Shown here one piece after another: positions 24,433 to 32,648 of a stretch of DNA of 64,000 nucleotides. The stretch spans positions 461,842 through 525,841 of the forward strand of contig NZ_MJAH01000002.1 in the NCBI RefSeq assembly GCF_001746295.1, given 5' to 3'. Within the stretch, counting starts at the first letter, position 1. Each line of letters opens with the position of its first letter. The DNA is from Streptomyces sp. LUP47B (GTDB lineage: Bacteria > Actinomycetota > Actinomycetes > Streptomycetales > Streptomycetaceae). The notes below the pieces were generated by a model that did not search any database, was not told where the DNA came from, and saw only the letters and a list, made by a program, of their open reading frames with translations. The translations under genes and the position numbers were made by a program.

Positions 24433-25509
24433 ATGCGCGCAGCCGTACTGCACGAGATCGGCCAGGAAAAGCTCGAAGTCCTCGACGACGTCGAGGCGGT
24501 GGGCTTCGGCCCCGGCAGGGTACGGATCCGGGTCCGGGCCACCGGACTGTGCCACTCGGACCTGTCCGCCATGGCCGGGGTCCTCCCGCAGCCGGCGCCC
24601 TTCGTCCCCGGTCACGAGGGCGCGGGCGAGATCCTCGAAGTCGGGGAAGGCGTCAGCCACTTGAAGGCCGGCGACCGGGTCGTCGTCTGCTGGCTGCCCG
24701 CCTGCGGAGCCTGTCCAGCCTGCAAGCGCGGCCAGACCGAGCTGTGCCTGGCCGGGTTCATGAACGCGGGCACCCCCAACTTCAGGCGGCCCGGCGGCGA
24801 TGTGTTCGGCTTCGCGGGCACCGGCACCTTCACCGAGGAGGTCGTCGTCGACGCGGGCTGCGCGGTGCCGATCCCCGACGACGTGCCCTTCGACATCGCG
24901 GCACTGATCGGCTGCGGGGTCACCACCGGACTCGGCGCCGCCCTCAACACCGCGGACGTGGAGGCCGGTTCGTCGGTCGCCGTCATCGGCTGCGGAGGCG
25001 TCGGCATCTCCGCCATCCAGGGGGCCCGTCTCAAGGGCGCCGCCGAGATCGTCGCGGTCGACCCGGTCGCCTCGCGCCGCGAGGCCGCCCTCGAATTCGG
25101 CGCCACCCGGGCCGTCTCCCCGGACGAACTGGCCGACGCCAAACAGCAGGTGACCGCGGGCGAGGGCTTCGACTATGTCTTCGAGGTCGTCGGCAAGTCG
25201 GCGACCGCCAGGACGGCGTACGAGACCACCCGGCGCGGCGGCACCCTCGTCGTCGTCGGCGCGGGCGCCATGGACGACTTCCTCCAGCTCAACATGTTCG
25301 AGCTGTTCTTCGACGAGAAGCGCATCCTGCCGTCCATGTACGGCGGCGGTGACGTCCTGCGTTCCTACGAGCGGACCATCGCCCTGTGGCGGGCCGGCCG
25401 CGTCGACCTGGACCGTCTGATCACCCACCGGGTGCCGCTGAGCGAGATCAACGAGGCGCTCGACCAGATGCGTACGGGGGCCTCGCTCCGTACCTGCATC
25501 GAGATCTGA
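24433..25509 (+). CDS. Zn-dependent alcohol dehydrogenase (class III-like MDR)
   Basis: A 358-residue medium-chain dehydrogenase. Catalytic zinc ligands Cys40 (GLCHSD), His61 (GHEGAGE) and Cys161 (IGCGVTTG); structural zinc ligands Cys91, Cys94, Cys97 and Cys105; Rossmann motif GCGGVG at 186-191 followed by an acidic VDPVASR, suggesting NAD preference. Start ATG at 24433 follows GGGGAGCC. It lies 31 bp after the hydratase gene and 8 bp before the SDR gene. Its natural alcohol is unknown; the operon context suggests a lipid or steroid intermediate. Confidence 0.9.
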   Translation: MRAAVLHEIGQEKLEVLDDVEAVGFGPGRVRIRVRATGLCHSDLSAMAGVLPQPAPFVPGHEGAGEILEVGEGVSHLKAGDRVVVCWLPACGACPACKRGQTELCLAGFMNAGTPNFRRPGGDVFGFAGTGTFTEEVVVDAGCAVPIPDDVPFDIAALIGCGVTTGLGAALNTADVEAGSSVAVIGCGGVGISAIQGARLKGAAEIVAVDPVASRREAALEFGATRAVSPDELADAKQQVTAGEGFDYVFEVVGKSATARTAYETTRRGGTLVVVGAGAMDDFLQLNMFELFFDEKRILPSMYGGGDVLRSYERTIALWRAGRVDLDRLITHRVPLSEINEALDQMRTGASLRTCIEI

Positions 25510-25517
25510 GGGCGGCG

Positions 25518-26468
25518 ATGACCGTGCCACTGCCACTCGAAGGGCTCGCGGCGATCGTCACCGGCGCCGGCCGGGGGCTGGGCCGGGCCGAGGCGCTGGA
25601 GCTGGCCCGGCTCGGCGCGGCCGTGGTCGTCAACGACTACGGACAGCCGGGCCGGGACGGTTCCGGCGAGGCCTCCGCGGGCCCGGCCGAGCAGGTCGCC
25701 GAGGAGATCCGGGCCGCGGGCGGACAGGCCGTCGCCCACACCGGGGACGTGGCCGACCACCAACAGGCCGCTCGGCTCGTCGAGTTGGCGATCGACGAGT
25801 TCGGCAAGCTCGACATCCTCGTCAACAACGCCGGCATCCTGCGCGACCGCATGGTCTTCTCCATGACCGAGGGCGAGTGGGACGCGGTGATCCGGGTCCA
25901 CCTCAAGGGCCACTTCAACACGACCCGGTTCGCGGCCGCCCACTGGCGGGAGCGGTCCAAGGCGGCGGGCGGGCCGGTGTACGGCCGTATCGTGAACACC
26001 TCCTCGGAGGCGTTCCTCGCCGGGTCCGCGGGACAGCCCAACTACGCGGCAGCCAAGGGCGGAATCGTCGGGCTCACCACCTCGACGGCCCTCGCGCTCG
26101 CCAAGTACGGCGTGACGGCCAACGCCATCTGCCCGCGCGCCCGCACCCGGATGACCGAGGACGTCTTCTCGGGAGCGGGGTTCGAGCAGCCCGAGTCGGG
26201 ACTCGATCCGCTCGCCCCCGAGCATGTCGCCCCGCTCGTCGGCTACTTGGCCTCACCGGCGGCCGAGCGTGTGAACGGCCAGCTGCTGGTCGTCCACGGA
26301 GGGATGGTCGTGGTCGTCGAACGACCGCGGGTGCAGGCCAAGTTCGACAGCAAGCAGGACACCTTCACCTACGACGAACTGGACGCCCTGCTCACCCCGC
26401 ACTACGCGCGGCGGCCGGCGGAGGAGACGTTCGCGGCGGCCGAAGTGCTGGGACTCAAAAGGGAGTAG
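25518..26468 (+). CDS. SDR-family 3-hydroxyacyl dehydrogenase (17-beta-HSD4-like)
   Basis: A 316-residue short-chain dehydrogenase. Seen: TGAGRGLGRAEALELA (cofactor loop), VVVNDYGQPGRDGSG (Asp for NAD, and the insertion typical of the HSD17B4/MFE-2 group), NNAG, catalytic Ser in VNTSSEAF and YAAAK with Tyr/Lys. After the Rossmann core a C-terminal tail (about 270-316) carries TFTYDELDALLTPHY. Probably oxidises 3-hydroxyacyl-CoA made by the MaoC hydratase upstream. Last gene of the operon; a terminator hairpin follows within 20 bp. Confidence 0.88.
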   Translation: MTVPLPLEGLAAIVTGAGRGLGRAEALELARLGAAVVVNDYGQPGRDGSGEASAGPAEQVAEEIRAAGGQAVAHTGDVADHQQAARLVELAIDEFGKLDILVNNAGILRDRMVFSMTEGEWDAVIRVHLKGHFNTTRFAAAHWRERSKAAGGPVYGRIVNTSSEAFLAGSAGQPNYAAAKGGIVGLTTSTALALAKYGVTANAICPRARTRMTEDVFSGAGFEQPESGLDPLAPEHVAPLVGYLASPAAERVNGQLLVVHGGMVVVVERPRVQAKFDSKQDTFTYDELDALLTPHYARRPAEETFAAAEVLGLKRE

Positions 26469-26487
26469 AGCAGAGAGTAGACGCGCA

Positions 26488-26519
26488 ACGGCCCGCTCCC
26501 AGAACAAGGAGCGGGCCGT
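26488..26519. terminator. Bidirectional hairpin terminator after the SDR gene
   Basis: ACGGCCCGCTCC (26488-26499) pairs with GGAGCGGGCCGT (26508-26519), loop CAGAACAA. It separates the convergent SDR gene and the small gene at 26536. Confidence 0.85.
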
Positions 26520-26535
26520 GTGTCGTCGTCTGTCC

Positions 26536-26688
26536 TCAGGCCGCGGCCTCGGTCTGCTCGACCGACTTGCGGTGACGGCCACGCGGGGCCGTCTCGCCGT
26601 CCTGGACCGATACCGGACCCCGGTGCTTACCGTGGCCCGTGGACTCCTGGACGTCTGCAGTCGACTGGTTCGTGCTGGCGTCGCTCAT
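26536..26688 (-). CDS. Small hydrophilic protein, 50 residues
   Basis: Begins MSDASTNQSTADVQESTGHG and ends RGRHRKSVEQTEAAA. Hydrophilic, Thr/Gln/Arg-rich, no membrane helix. The frame uses G/C at third positions as in neighbouring genes and stops just before the shared terminator, which supports its being real. Upstream on the minus strand is A/T-richer DNA that may hold the promoter. No function recognised; small proteins like this are common in streptomycetes. Confidence 0.6.
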   Translation of the reverse strand: MSDASTNQSTADVQESTGHGKHRGPVSVQDGETAPRGRHRKSVEQTEAAA

Positions 26689-26785
26689 GGAAGAAATTCA
26701 CCCCGTCAACATGATCTTTCTTTACAGCGGGGCGAGTTTAACCGGCGCACCACGGGCCGAATCCAGGCGGCCGGGCCAACCGGCA

Positions 26786-28168
26786 CTACTTCGTTACAAG
26801 ATTGCCCAACGGGGCTTGCTGCAAGGGCACAGGACGTGCCACGACAGGCTCCGGAGGACCCGATTCGGGCGCCTGCGGGGCCGTACCGCCGCCGCCCTGG
26901 GGATCCTCCGGGCCCGCGTCCCCCGCCCCCGTTCCCCCCGTTCCCCCCGGGCCCTCCGCCTCCCCGGTGAGGGCCCCGCTCCTCGGTGCCGCCGCCCACC
27001 GCGCCACCCCGCACGGCGCGTCCGCCGTCGCGTACGGCAGGAGCAGTTCACCGGCCTCGGTCCACAGCCCGGAACCCGCCAACCACCCCTCGGGCCCTTG
27101 CAGATGCTGGACCTGCCGTGCGGCGGGCCGCCACACCCCCACCCAGCCGCCCATCGGGCCGTTGATCCACAAGGCCACCCCGCAGCACTCCGGCGTCAGC
27201 ACCTGCCCGGGCTGGATCGCGAACGGTGTCACCGCGCAGTCCGGCACCCGCAGGCACTCCGGGAACCGCACCGGCAACGTGCTGCCCAGCACCCCCCAGC
27301 CCAGCCGCGCGCGCCCCGGAGAGGGCGCGTCCGAGGAGATCAGCAGCAGCCCGCTGTCCGGGTCGGCCAGCAGCAGCCGGTCATCGCTGCCGTCGGCGAT
27401 CTGCAGCAGCGGCGACACCTCCCCGGCGCGCGCCAGATCGACCACGACCGCCTTGGTCCGCCCGCCCACCTCCCGGTCCAGGGCCAGCATCCGCCCGGTC
27501 CGGTCCAGCCACACCCCGCCCGAGCAGCGCCCCGGGATCTCCGCGAGGTGCTCGGGCCCGAAGGCACCGCCCGCCACCAGCCACACGGCACTGGAGCGCG
27601 GGCCCACGGCGAGGGCGTACGCCTTCTCACCACCCGGCGCCGGCGGCAGCAGCCACAGGGCCGCCCCTTCCTCCGGGCACTCGACCGCGCCCATCGGCAG
27701 TTCGCCGGTGGCCGGGCCGGTCGGGTAGAGCAGCGAGAAGTTGTGCCGCCCGTCCGCGAACCGCCTGATCAGCACCCGCCCGTCGCCCATCGGCTGCACC
27801 TCGGTGCCGGGCTCCTCGGGCTGGTTGCCCGGCAGCGGCACCGCGTAGGGCTCCGGGCCGTCCAGCGTCCAGCGCTCCGGGAACCAGGAGCCGCCGTCCT
27901 GGGCGAGACGGGCCGCATAGGAGCCGTCGACGGTGATCACACACTCCGGCCGCGGGGTCTCCCCATTCCCGGCCCGCGGTGTCTGCCCGTTCTCGGCGAT
28001 CGCGTACTCGGTCCGCGGCGTCTTCCCGTTCTCGTTCCCGTTCACGGCGATCGCGCACTCCGTCCGCGGGGGCTCCCCGTCCTCGGTGATCGCGTACTCG
28101 GTCCGCGGGGTCTCCCCGTCCTCGTTCTTCTCGTTCGCCGCCGCGGGTTCGATGGCACAGGCCGTCAT
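26786..28168 (-). CDS. Conserved hypothetical protein, beta-propeller-like, with N-terminal peptide repeats
   Basis: A 460-residue protein. Residues about 15-80 are 13-17-residue repeats of the form TPRTEYAI-x-ENG (GETPRTEYAI, GEPPRTECAI, GKTPRTEYAI, GETPRPECVI). The core (about 85-410) is rich in Trp/Gly/Asp with repeating strands such as GRVLIRRFADGRHNFSLLYP and DDRLLLADPDSGLLLISS, like a beta-propeller. The C-terminal 50 residues are Gly/Pro/Glu-rich low complexity. The ATG at 28168 has GGAGGTG 8 bp upstream; the frame to 28546 is not coding. No signal peptide; cytoplasmic. Function unknown. Confidence 0.75.
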   Translation of the reverse strand: MTACAIEPAAANEKNEDGETPRTEYAITEDGEPPRTECAIAVNGNENGKTPRTEYAIAENGQTPRAGNGETPRPECVITVDGSYAARLAQDGGSWFPERWTLDGPEPYAVPLPGNQPEEPGTEVQPMGDGRVLIRRFADGRHNFSLLYPTGPATGELPMGAVECPEEGAALWLLPPAPGGEKAYALAVGPRSSAVWLVAGGAFGPEHLAEIPGRCSGGVWLDRTGRMLALDREVGGRTKAVVVDLARAGEVSPLLQIADGSDDRLLLADPDSGLLLISSDAPSPGRARLGWGVLGSTLPVRFPECLRVPDCAVTPFAIQPGQVLTPECCGVALWINGPMGGWVGVWRPAARQVQHLQGPEGWLAGSGLWTEAGELLLPYATADAPCGVARWAAAPRSGALTGEAEGPGGTGGTGAGDAGPEDPQGGGGTAPQAPESGPPEPVVARPVPLQQAPLGNLVTK

Positions 28169-28355
28169 CGTCCGGTCACCTCCGGCCACGAAGGTAGTTT
28201 TCGCACGCACAGGCGTGGGACGGCCGCGCTTCCCCTTCACACAAAGGGGTGGCCCAGGAACGATTCGCCTGAGGAAACCGGGGCGACTGTGCTGAGCGGG
28301 ACACCCGTGGGCAGCTCGGGTTCGGCGGGACAGACCAGGCAGGTAGCCTTTCCCC

Positions 28356-29204
28356 GTGCCCCGTCTGTCTGAAGTCATCACCGCGCTGGAGAACCTGTGG
28401 CCCGCCGAGCGGGCCGAGTCCTGGGACGCGGTCGGCACCGTCGTGGGCGAACCCGACCAGGAGGTCACGCGGGTCCTCTTCGCCGTCGACCCGGTCCAGG
28501 AGATCGTCGACGAGGCGGTGAAGCTGGGCGCGGACCTGCTGGTCACCCACCACCCCCTCTATCTGCGCGGTACGACGACCGTGGCGGCCTCGCACTTCAA
28601 GGGCCGGGTCGTCCACACCCTCATCAAGAACGACATCGCGCTGCACGTCGCCCACACCAACGCGGACACCGCCGACCCGGGCGTCTCGGACGCGCTCGCG
28701 GGCGCGCTCGACCTGCGGGTCGTACGGCCGCTGGTGCCGGACCCGACGGACCCGTCGGGGTGCCGGGGCCTGGGGCGGGTGTGCGAGGTCGACCCCCCGA
28801 TGACCGTCCGCGAGCTCGCCGCGCGGGCCGCCGAGCGCCTGCCCGCCACCGCGCAGGGCATCCGCGTGGCCGGCGACCCCGCGGCTGTGGTCCGCACGAT
28901 CGCCGTCAGCGGCGGCTCCGGCGACAGCCTCTTCGACCAGGTCCGCGCGGCCGGCGTCGACGCCTTCCTCACCGCGGACCTCCGCCACCACCCCGTGTCG
29001 GAGTTCATCGCGGATCGCGCCCACAGTCCTCTCGCGCTGCTCGACGCGGCGCACTGGGCCACCGAGTGGCCCTGGTGCGAGCTGGCCGCCGCCCAGCTCG
29101 ACGAGATCTCCGACCGCCACGGCTGGGACCTGCGCGTGCACGTCTCCAGGACGGTCACCGACCCCTGGACCAGCCACTCCCCTTCACCTGGAGCCCCCAA
29201 CTGA
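28356..29204 (+). CDS. Nif3-like dinuclear metal-centre hexameric protein
   Basis: A 282-residue member of the NIF3/YbgI family (GTP cyclohydrolase I type 2-like). Seen: WDAVGTVVG, metal ligands in LLVTHHPLYLRG, HVAHTNADTADPGVSDALA and, near the C-terminus, the paired FLTADLRHHPVSEF and LLDAAHWATEW. The family binds two metals and forms toroidal hexamers; its reaction is not settled. The stop overlaps the CTG start of the next gene (CTGA). Upstream 28169-28355 holds only the intergenic region to the divergent gene. Confidence 0.9.
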   Translation: MPRLSEVITALENLWPAERAESWDAVGTVVGEPDQEVTRVLFAVDPVQEIVDEAVKLGADLLVTHHPLYLRGTTTVAASHFKGRVVHTLIKNDIALHVAHTNADTADPGVSDALAGALDLRVVRPLVPDPTDPSGCRGLGRVCEVDPPMTVRELAARAAERLPATAQGIRVAGDPAAVVRTIAVSGGSGDSLFDQVRAAGVDAFLTADLRHHPVSEFIADRAHSPLALLDAAHWATEWPWCELAAAQLDEISDRHGWDLRVHVSRTVTDPWTSHSPSPGAPN

Positions 29205-29944
29205 ACGCCGCGCCCGCCGACCAGATCCGACTTCTCGACGTCCAGGACCTCGACGTCCGCCTCCAGCAGCTCGCCCACAAGCGCAGGTCGCTGCCCGAGC
29301 ACGCCGAGATCGAGTCGCTCACCAAGGACGCCACCCAGCTGCGCGACCTCCTCGTGGCCGCCCAGACCGAGCAGAGCGACACCGCCCGCGAGCAGACCAA
29401 GGCCGAGCAGGACGTGGACCAGGTGCGCCAGCGCGCCACCCGCGACCAGCAGCGCCTTGACTCCGGAGCCGTGACCTCGCCCAAGGACCTGGAGAACCTC
29501 CAGCGCGAGATCACCTCCCTCGCCAAGCGCCAGGGCGACCTCGAGGACATCGTCCTGGAGGTCATGGAGCGTCTGGAGTCCGCGCAGGAGCGGGCGGCCG
29601 AGCTGACCGAGCGGGTCGCCTCCGTCCAGTCGAAGATCGAGGACGCCACCGCCCGCCGGGACGCGGCCCTCGAAACGCTGGACGGCGAGATCGCCTCGGT
29701 GACCAAGGAGCGCGAGGTCATCTCCGCCACCGTCCCCGCCGACCTGCTCAAGCTCTACGACAAGCTCCGCGAGCAGCAGGGCGGCATCGGTGCGGCCAAG
29801 CTGTACCAGCGCACCTGCCAGGGCTGCCGCCAGGAGCTGGCCATCACCGACATCAACGAGATCCGCGCGGCCGCGCCCGACACCGTGGTCCGCTGCGAGA
29901 ACTGCCGCCGCATCCTGGTGCGCACGTCCGAGTCCGGCCTCTGA
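29201..29944 (+). CDS. Coiled-coil protein with C4 zinc ribbon (DUF164 family)
   Basis: A 247-residue protein. Residues about 10-180 form a long heptad coiled coil (QLRDLLVAAQTEQSDTAREQ, VASVQSKIEDATARRDAALE); the C-terminus is a zinc ribbon with CQGC and CENC. The likely start is a rare CTG at 29201, overlapping the Nif3-like stop, with GGAG 8 bp before; no ATG/GTG/TTG lies near the N-terminal LNAAPADQIRLLDVQ. Related proteins (HP0958-like) bind RNA polymerase factors or RNA; the role here is unknown. RNase H follows 5 bp downstream. Confidence 0.88.
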   Translation: MNAAPADQIRLLDVQDLDVRLQQLAHKRRSLPEHAEIESLTKDATQLRDLLVAAQTEQSDTAREQTKAEQDVDQVRQRATRDQQRLDSGAVTSPKDLENLQREITSLAKRQGDLEDIVLEVMERLESAQERAAELTERVASVQSKIEDATARRDAALETLDGEIASVTKEREVISATVPADLLKLYDKLREQQGGIGAAKLYQRTCQGCRQELAITDINEIRAAAPDTVVRCENCRRILVRTSESGL

Positions 29945-29949
29945 GGAGC

Positions 29950-31086
29950 ATGGGCGTGCGGGAGTTCATCGTCGAGGCCGACGGAGGCTCGCGGGGCAAC
30001 CCCGGCCCCGCCGGCTACGGCTGCGTGGTGCTGGACGCGGCGACGGGGGAGACCCTGGTCGAGACGTACGAGTACCTCGGCGTCGTCACGAACAACGTCG
30101 CCGAGTACCGGGGCCTGCTGGCCGGCCTGCGCGCCGCGCACGACCTGGACCCGTCCGCCTCCGTGCACGTCCGCATGGACTCCAAGCTCGTCGTCGAGCA
30201 GATGTCGGGACGCTGGAAGATCAAGCATCCGGACATGAAGCCGCTCGCTCTGGAGGCGGGACGGGTGTTCCCGCCGGGGCGGGTGACGTACGAGTGGATC
30301 CCGAGGGAGCAGAACAAGCGGGCCGATCGGCTGGCGAACGAGGCGATGGACTCGGGGGCGTCGGCGAGTTCGGTACGGAAACTGTCTCCCGCCAAGGCTG
30401 AGGCCGATGTACGGGCTGCCACAGCTGTCGCCGGTTCCGGCTGGGGGCCCGCCGACATGGGGGCGCCGGCTACCTTCGTGCTCCTGCGCCACGGTGAGAC
30501 GCCCCTGACCCCCCAGAAGCGGTTCTCGGGCAGCGGCGGTACCGATCCCGCCCTCTCCGACGTCGGCAGGGAACAGGCCGCGAGGGCCGCCGAAGCCCTG
30601 GCCGACCGGGGCACGATCCAGCACATCCTCGCCTCGCCACTGACCCGGACCCGGCAGACCGCCGCCGCCGTGGCGGAGCGTCTGGGCCTTGAGGTCACCG
30701 TCGAGGACGGCCTGATCGAGACCGACTTCGGCGCCTGGGAGGGCCTGACCTTCGGCGAGGTGCGCGAACGCTACCCGGACGACCTGAACACCTGGCTGTC
30801 CGACCCGGAGGCCGAACCCACCGGCGGCGGTGAGAGCTTCGCGGCCACGGCGACCCGGATCGCGGCGACCAGGGACAAGCTCGTGGCGGCGTACGCGGGC
30901 CGCACGGTTCTGCTCGTCACCCACGTCACCCCGATCAAGACGTTCGTACGTCTCGCCCTCGGCGCCCCGCCCGAGTCCCTGTTCCGCATGGAACTCTCGG
31001 CGGCCTCCCTGTCGGCGGTCGCGTACTACGCCGACGGCAACGCGAGCGTACGGCTGCTCAACGACACGTCACACCTGCGCCCGTAG
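29950..31086 (+). CDS. Bifunctional RNase HI / acid phosphatase
   Basis: A 378-residue two-domain enzyme. N-terminal RNase HI domain: Asp in FIVEADGGSRGNPGP, Glu in NNVAEYRGLL, Asp in VRMDSKLVVEQ and Asp in NKRADRLANEAM; degrades RNA in RNA-DNA hybrids. C-terminal histidine phosphatase domain from about residue 170: LLRHGETPLT, the phosphate loop, and VLLVTHVTPIKTF; this half resembles CobC (alpha-ribazole phosphatase). Known in mycobacteria as a fused enzyme (Rv2228c type). Third gene of the Nif3-like operon; its last 18 bp overlap the convergent eda gene. Confidence 0.93.
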   Translation: MGVREFIVEADGGSRGNPGPAGYGCVVLDAATGETLVETYEYLGVVTNNVAEYRGLLAGLRAAHDLDPSASVHVRMDSKLVVEQMSGRWKIKHPDMKPLALEAGRVFPPGRVTYEWIPREQNKRADRLANEAMDSGASASSVRKLSPAKAEADVRAATAVAGSGWGPADMGAPATFVLLRHGETPLTPQKRFSGSGGTDPALSDVGREQAARAAEALADRGTIQHILASPLTRTRQTAAAVAERLGLEVTVEDGLIETDFGAWEGLTFGEVRERYPDDLNTWLSDPEAEPTGGGESFAATATRIAATRDKLVAAYAGRTVLLVTHVTPIKTFVRLALGAPPESLFRMELSAASLSAVAYYADGNASVRLLNDTSHLRP

Positions 31087-31719
31087 CGTCTTCAGCCCGG
31101 CGGCCTCGCGGGCCAGCGCTTCCACCCGTCCCCAGTCCCGCGCGGCGATCGCATCCGCCGGAAGCATCCAAGTGCCGCCGACACAGCTGACGTTGGGGAG
31201 GGCCAGGTAGTCGGGCGCGTTGGCGGAACCTATGCCCCCCGTCGGGCAGAACCGTGCCTGCGGCAACGGCCCGGCGAGCGACCTCAGATACGCCGTACCG
31301 CCGGCGGCCTCGGCCGGGAAGAACTTCATCTCCGTGACGCCCCGCTCCAGCAGCGCCACGACCTCCGACGTGGTCGACACCCCGGGCAGGAACGGCACCC
31401 CGGACGCCCGCATCGCCTCCAGGAGTACGTCCGTCCAGCCCGGGCTGACGAGAAAGCGCGCACCGGCGGCCACCGTCTCCGTCACCTGATCCGGCGTGAT
31501 GACGGTCCCCGCGCCCACCACGGCCTCCGGCACCTCCCCGGCGATAGCCCGGATCGCGTCCAGGGCGACCGGCGTCCGCAAGGTCACCTCGATCGCGGGC
31601 AGCCCTCCGGCGACCAGGGCGCGCGCGAGCGGTACGGCGTCGGAGGCGTCTTGGAGGACGACGACGGGGACGACGGGGGCGATGTCGAGCAGCGAGGAGT
31701 GCGGCGAGGAGGAGGCCAT
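31069..31719 (-). CDS. eda: KDPG / KHG aldolase
   Basis: A 216-residue class I aldolase that splits 2-keto-3-deoxy-6-phosphogluconate to pyruvate and glyceraldehyde 3-phosphate (and can act on 4-hydroxy-2-oxoglutarate). Seen: catalytic Glu44 and Arg48 in IEVTLRTP, Schiff-base Lys132 in EMKFFPAE, phosphate loop CPTGGI. Length is normal. It lies alone, convergent with RNase H; no edd gene is nearby, so it may serve hexuronate or hydroxyproline metabolism rather than the Entner-Doudoroff pathway. Confidence 0.92.
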   Translation of the reverse strand: MASSSPHSSLLDIAPVVPVVVLQDASDAVPLARALVAGGLPAIEVTLRTPVALDAIRAIAGEVPEAVVGAGTVITPDQVTETVAAGARFLVSPGWTDVLLEAMRASGVPFLPGVSTTSEVVALLERGVTEMKFFPAEAAGGTAYLRSLAGPLPQARFCPTGGIGSANAPDYLALPNVSCVGGTWMLPADAIAARDWGRVEALAREAAGLKTLRAQV

Positions 31720-31788
31720 GGCGTCATCCTGCCGAAGCGGTGCGCAGGGCGCAAAGGTCGTTGCATCCTCCGCAATGGCGGCGTCTGG

Positions 31789-32571
31789 CTAGTGGATCTC
31801 GTCCACCACCACATCCAGCGCCCACGCCTGTCCGGCCTTCGCGGGCGCCGACGCCTCCACCACGTACCCGAGCCCCCGCAGCACCTCCACCAGCTCGGCA
31901 GGGTCCTTGGGTGCGATCCCCGCCGACAGCAGACTGCGCACCATCCGCCCCTTGGTCGCCTTGTTGAAGTGGCTGACGACCTTCCGCGTCGGCGCGTGCA
32001 GCACCCGTACGGTCGCCGTCCGCCCCGCGACCTCGCCCTTCGGCTTCCACGCGGCCGCGTACGCGGAGGACCGCAGGTCGAGCACGAGCCCGTCGCCTGC
32101 GGCCTCGGTGAGCACGGAGGCCATCGGTGCACGCCAGTGCGCGCCCAGCGCCCCGAGCCCCGGCAGCTTGACCCCCATCGAGCAGCGGTACGACGGAATC
32201 CGGTCCGTCACCCGGACCGCTCCCCAAAGCCCCGAGAACACGAGCAGCGAACGCCCGGCACGCTTCTTCGCGGCGGCGTCCAGGGAGGCCAGGTCGAGGG
32301 CGTCGTAGAGCACGCCTGTGTAGATCTGCCCGGCCGGCCGGGCCCCCGCGGTCTTGAGCCCGGCGTTCTTCGCGATCTCGCCGCGCAGTCCCTCGCTCAG
32401 CCCGAGCACGTCGCGCGCCTTCTCCTCGTCCCCGGCGCACAGCTCGACGAGTTCCTCGAGGATCGCCGCACGGGCCTCGGTGAGCCCCGGCAGCGACAGC
32501 GTCTCCAGCTTCAGCGGGGCGCCACGACCGGAGGACGCCTTGCCTTCGGAGGGAGGCAGCAGGACAAGCAC
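31789..32571 (-). CDS. yaaA: Peroxide stress protein YaaA (DUF328/UPF0246)
   Basis: A 260-residue member of the YaaA family. Seen: N-terminal LLPPSEGKA, mid-protein AGQIYTGVLYDALDLASL and LLVFSGLWGAVRVTDRIPSY, and C-terminal VVSHFNKATKGRMVRSLL, all family signatures. Known: E. coli YaaA lowers free iron and limits DNA damage during peroxide stress; the fold binds DNA. Length is normal. 69 bp upstream of eda on the same strand. Confidence 0.92.
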   Translation of the reverse strand: MLVLLPPSEGKASSGRGAPLKLETLSLPGLTEARAAILEELVELCAGDEEKARDVLGLSEGLRGEIAKNAGLKTAGARPAGQIYTGVLYDALDLASLDAAAKKRAGRSLLVFSGLWGAVRVTDRIPSYRCSMGVKLPGLGALGAHWRAPMASVLTEAAGDGLVLDLRSSAYAAAWKPKGEVAGRTATVRVLHAPTRKVVSHFNKATKGRMVRSLLSAGIAPKDPAELVEVLRGLGYVVEASAPAKAGQAWALDVVVDEIH

Positions 32572-32648
32572 GGGATCGATCTCCTTCGGTTGAGCTCCGA
32601 GACAGGGTACGGCGTGCTCCTCGGTGGTCCCGGTCCTACGCTCGCTGT

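Noticed and set aside
24256..25536. 426-codon minus-strand open frame
   Set aside because: Antisense to the Zn-alcohol dehydrogenase gene, whose zinc and cofactor motifs prove the plus-strand reading.
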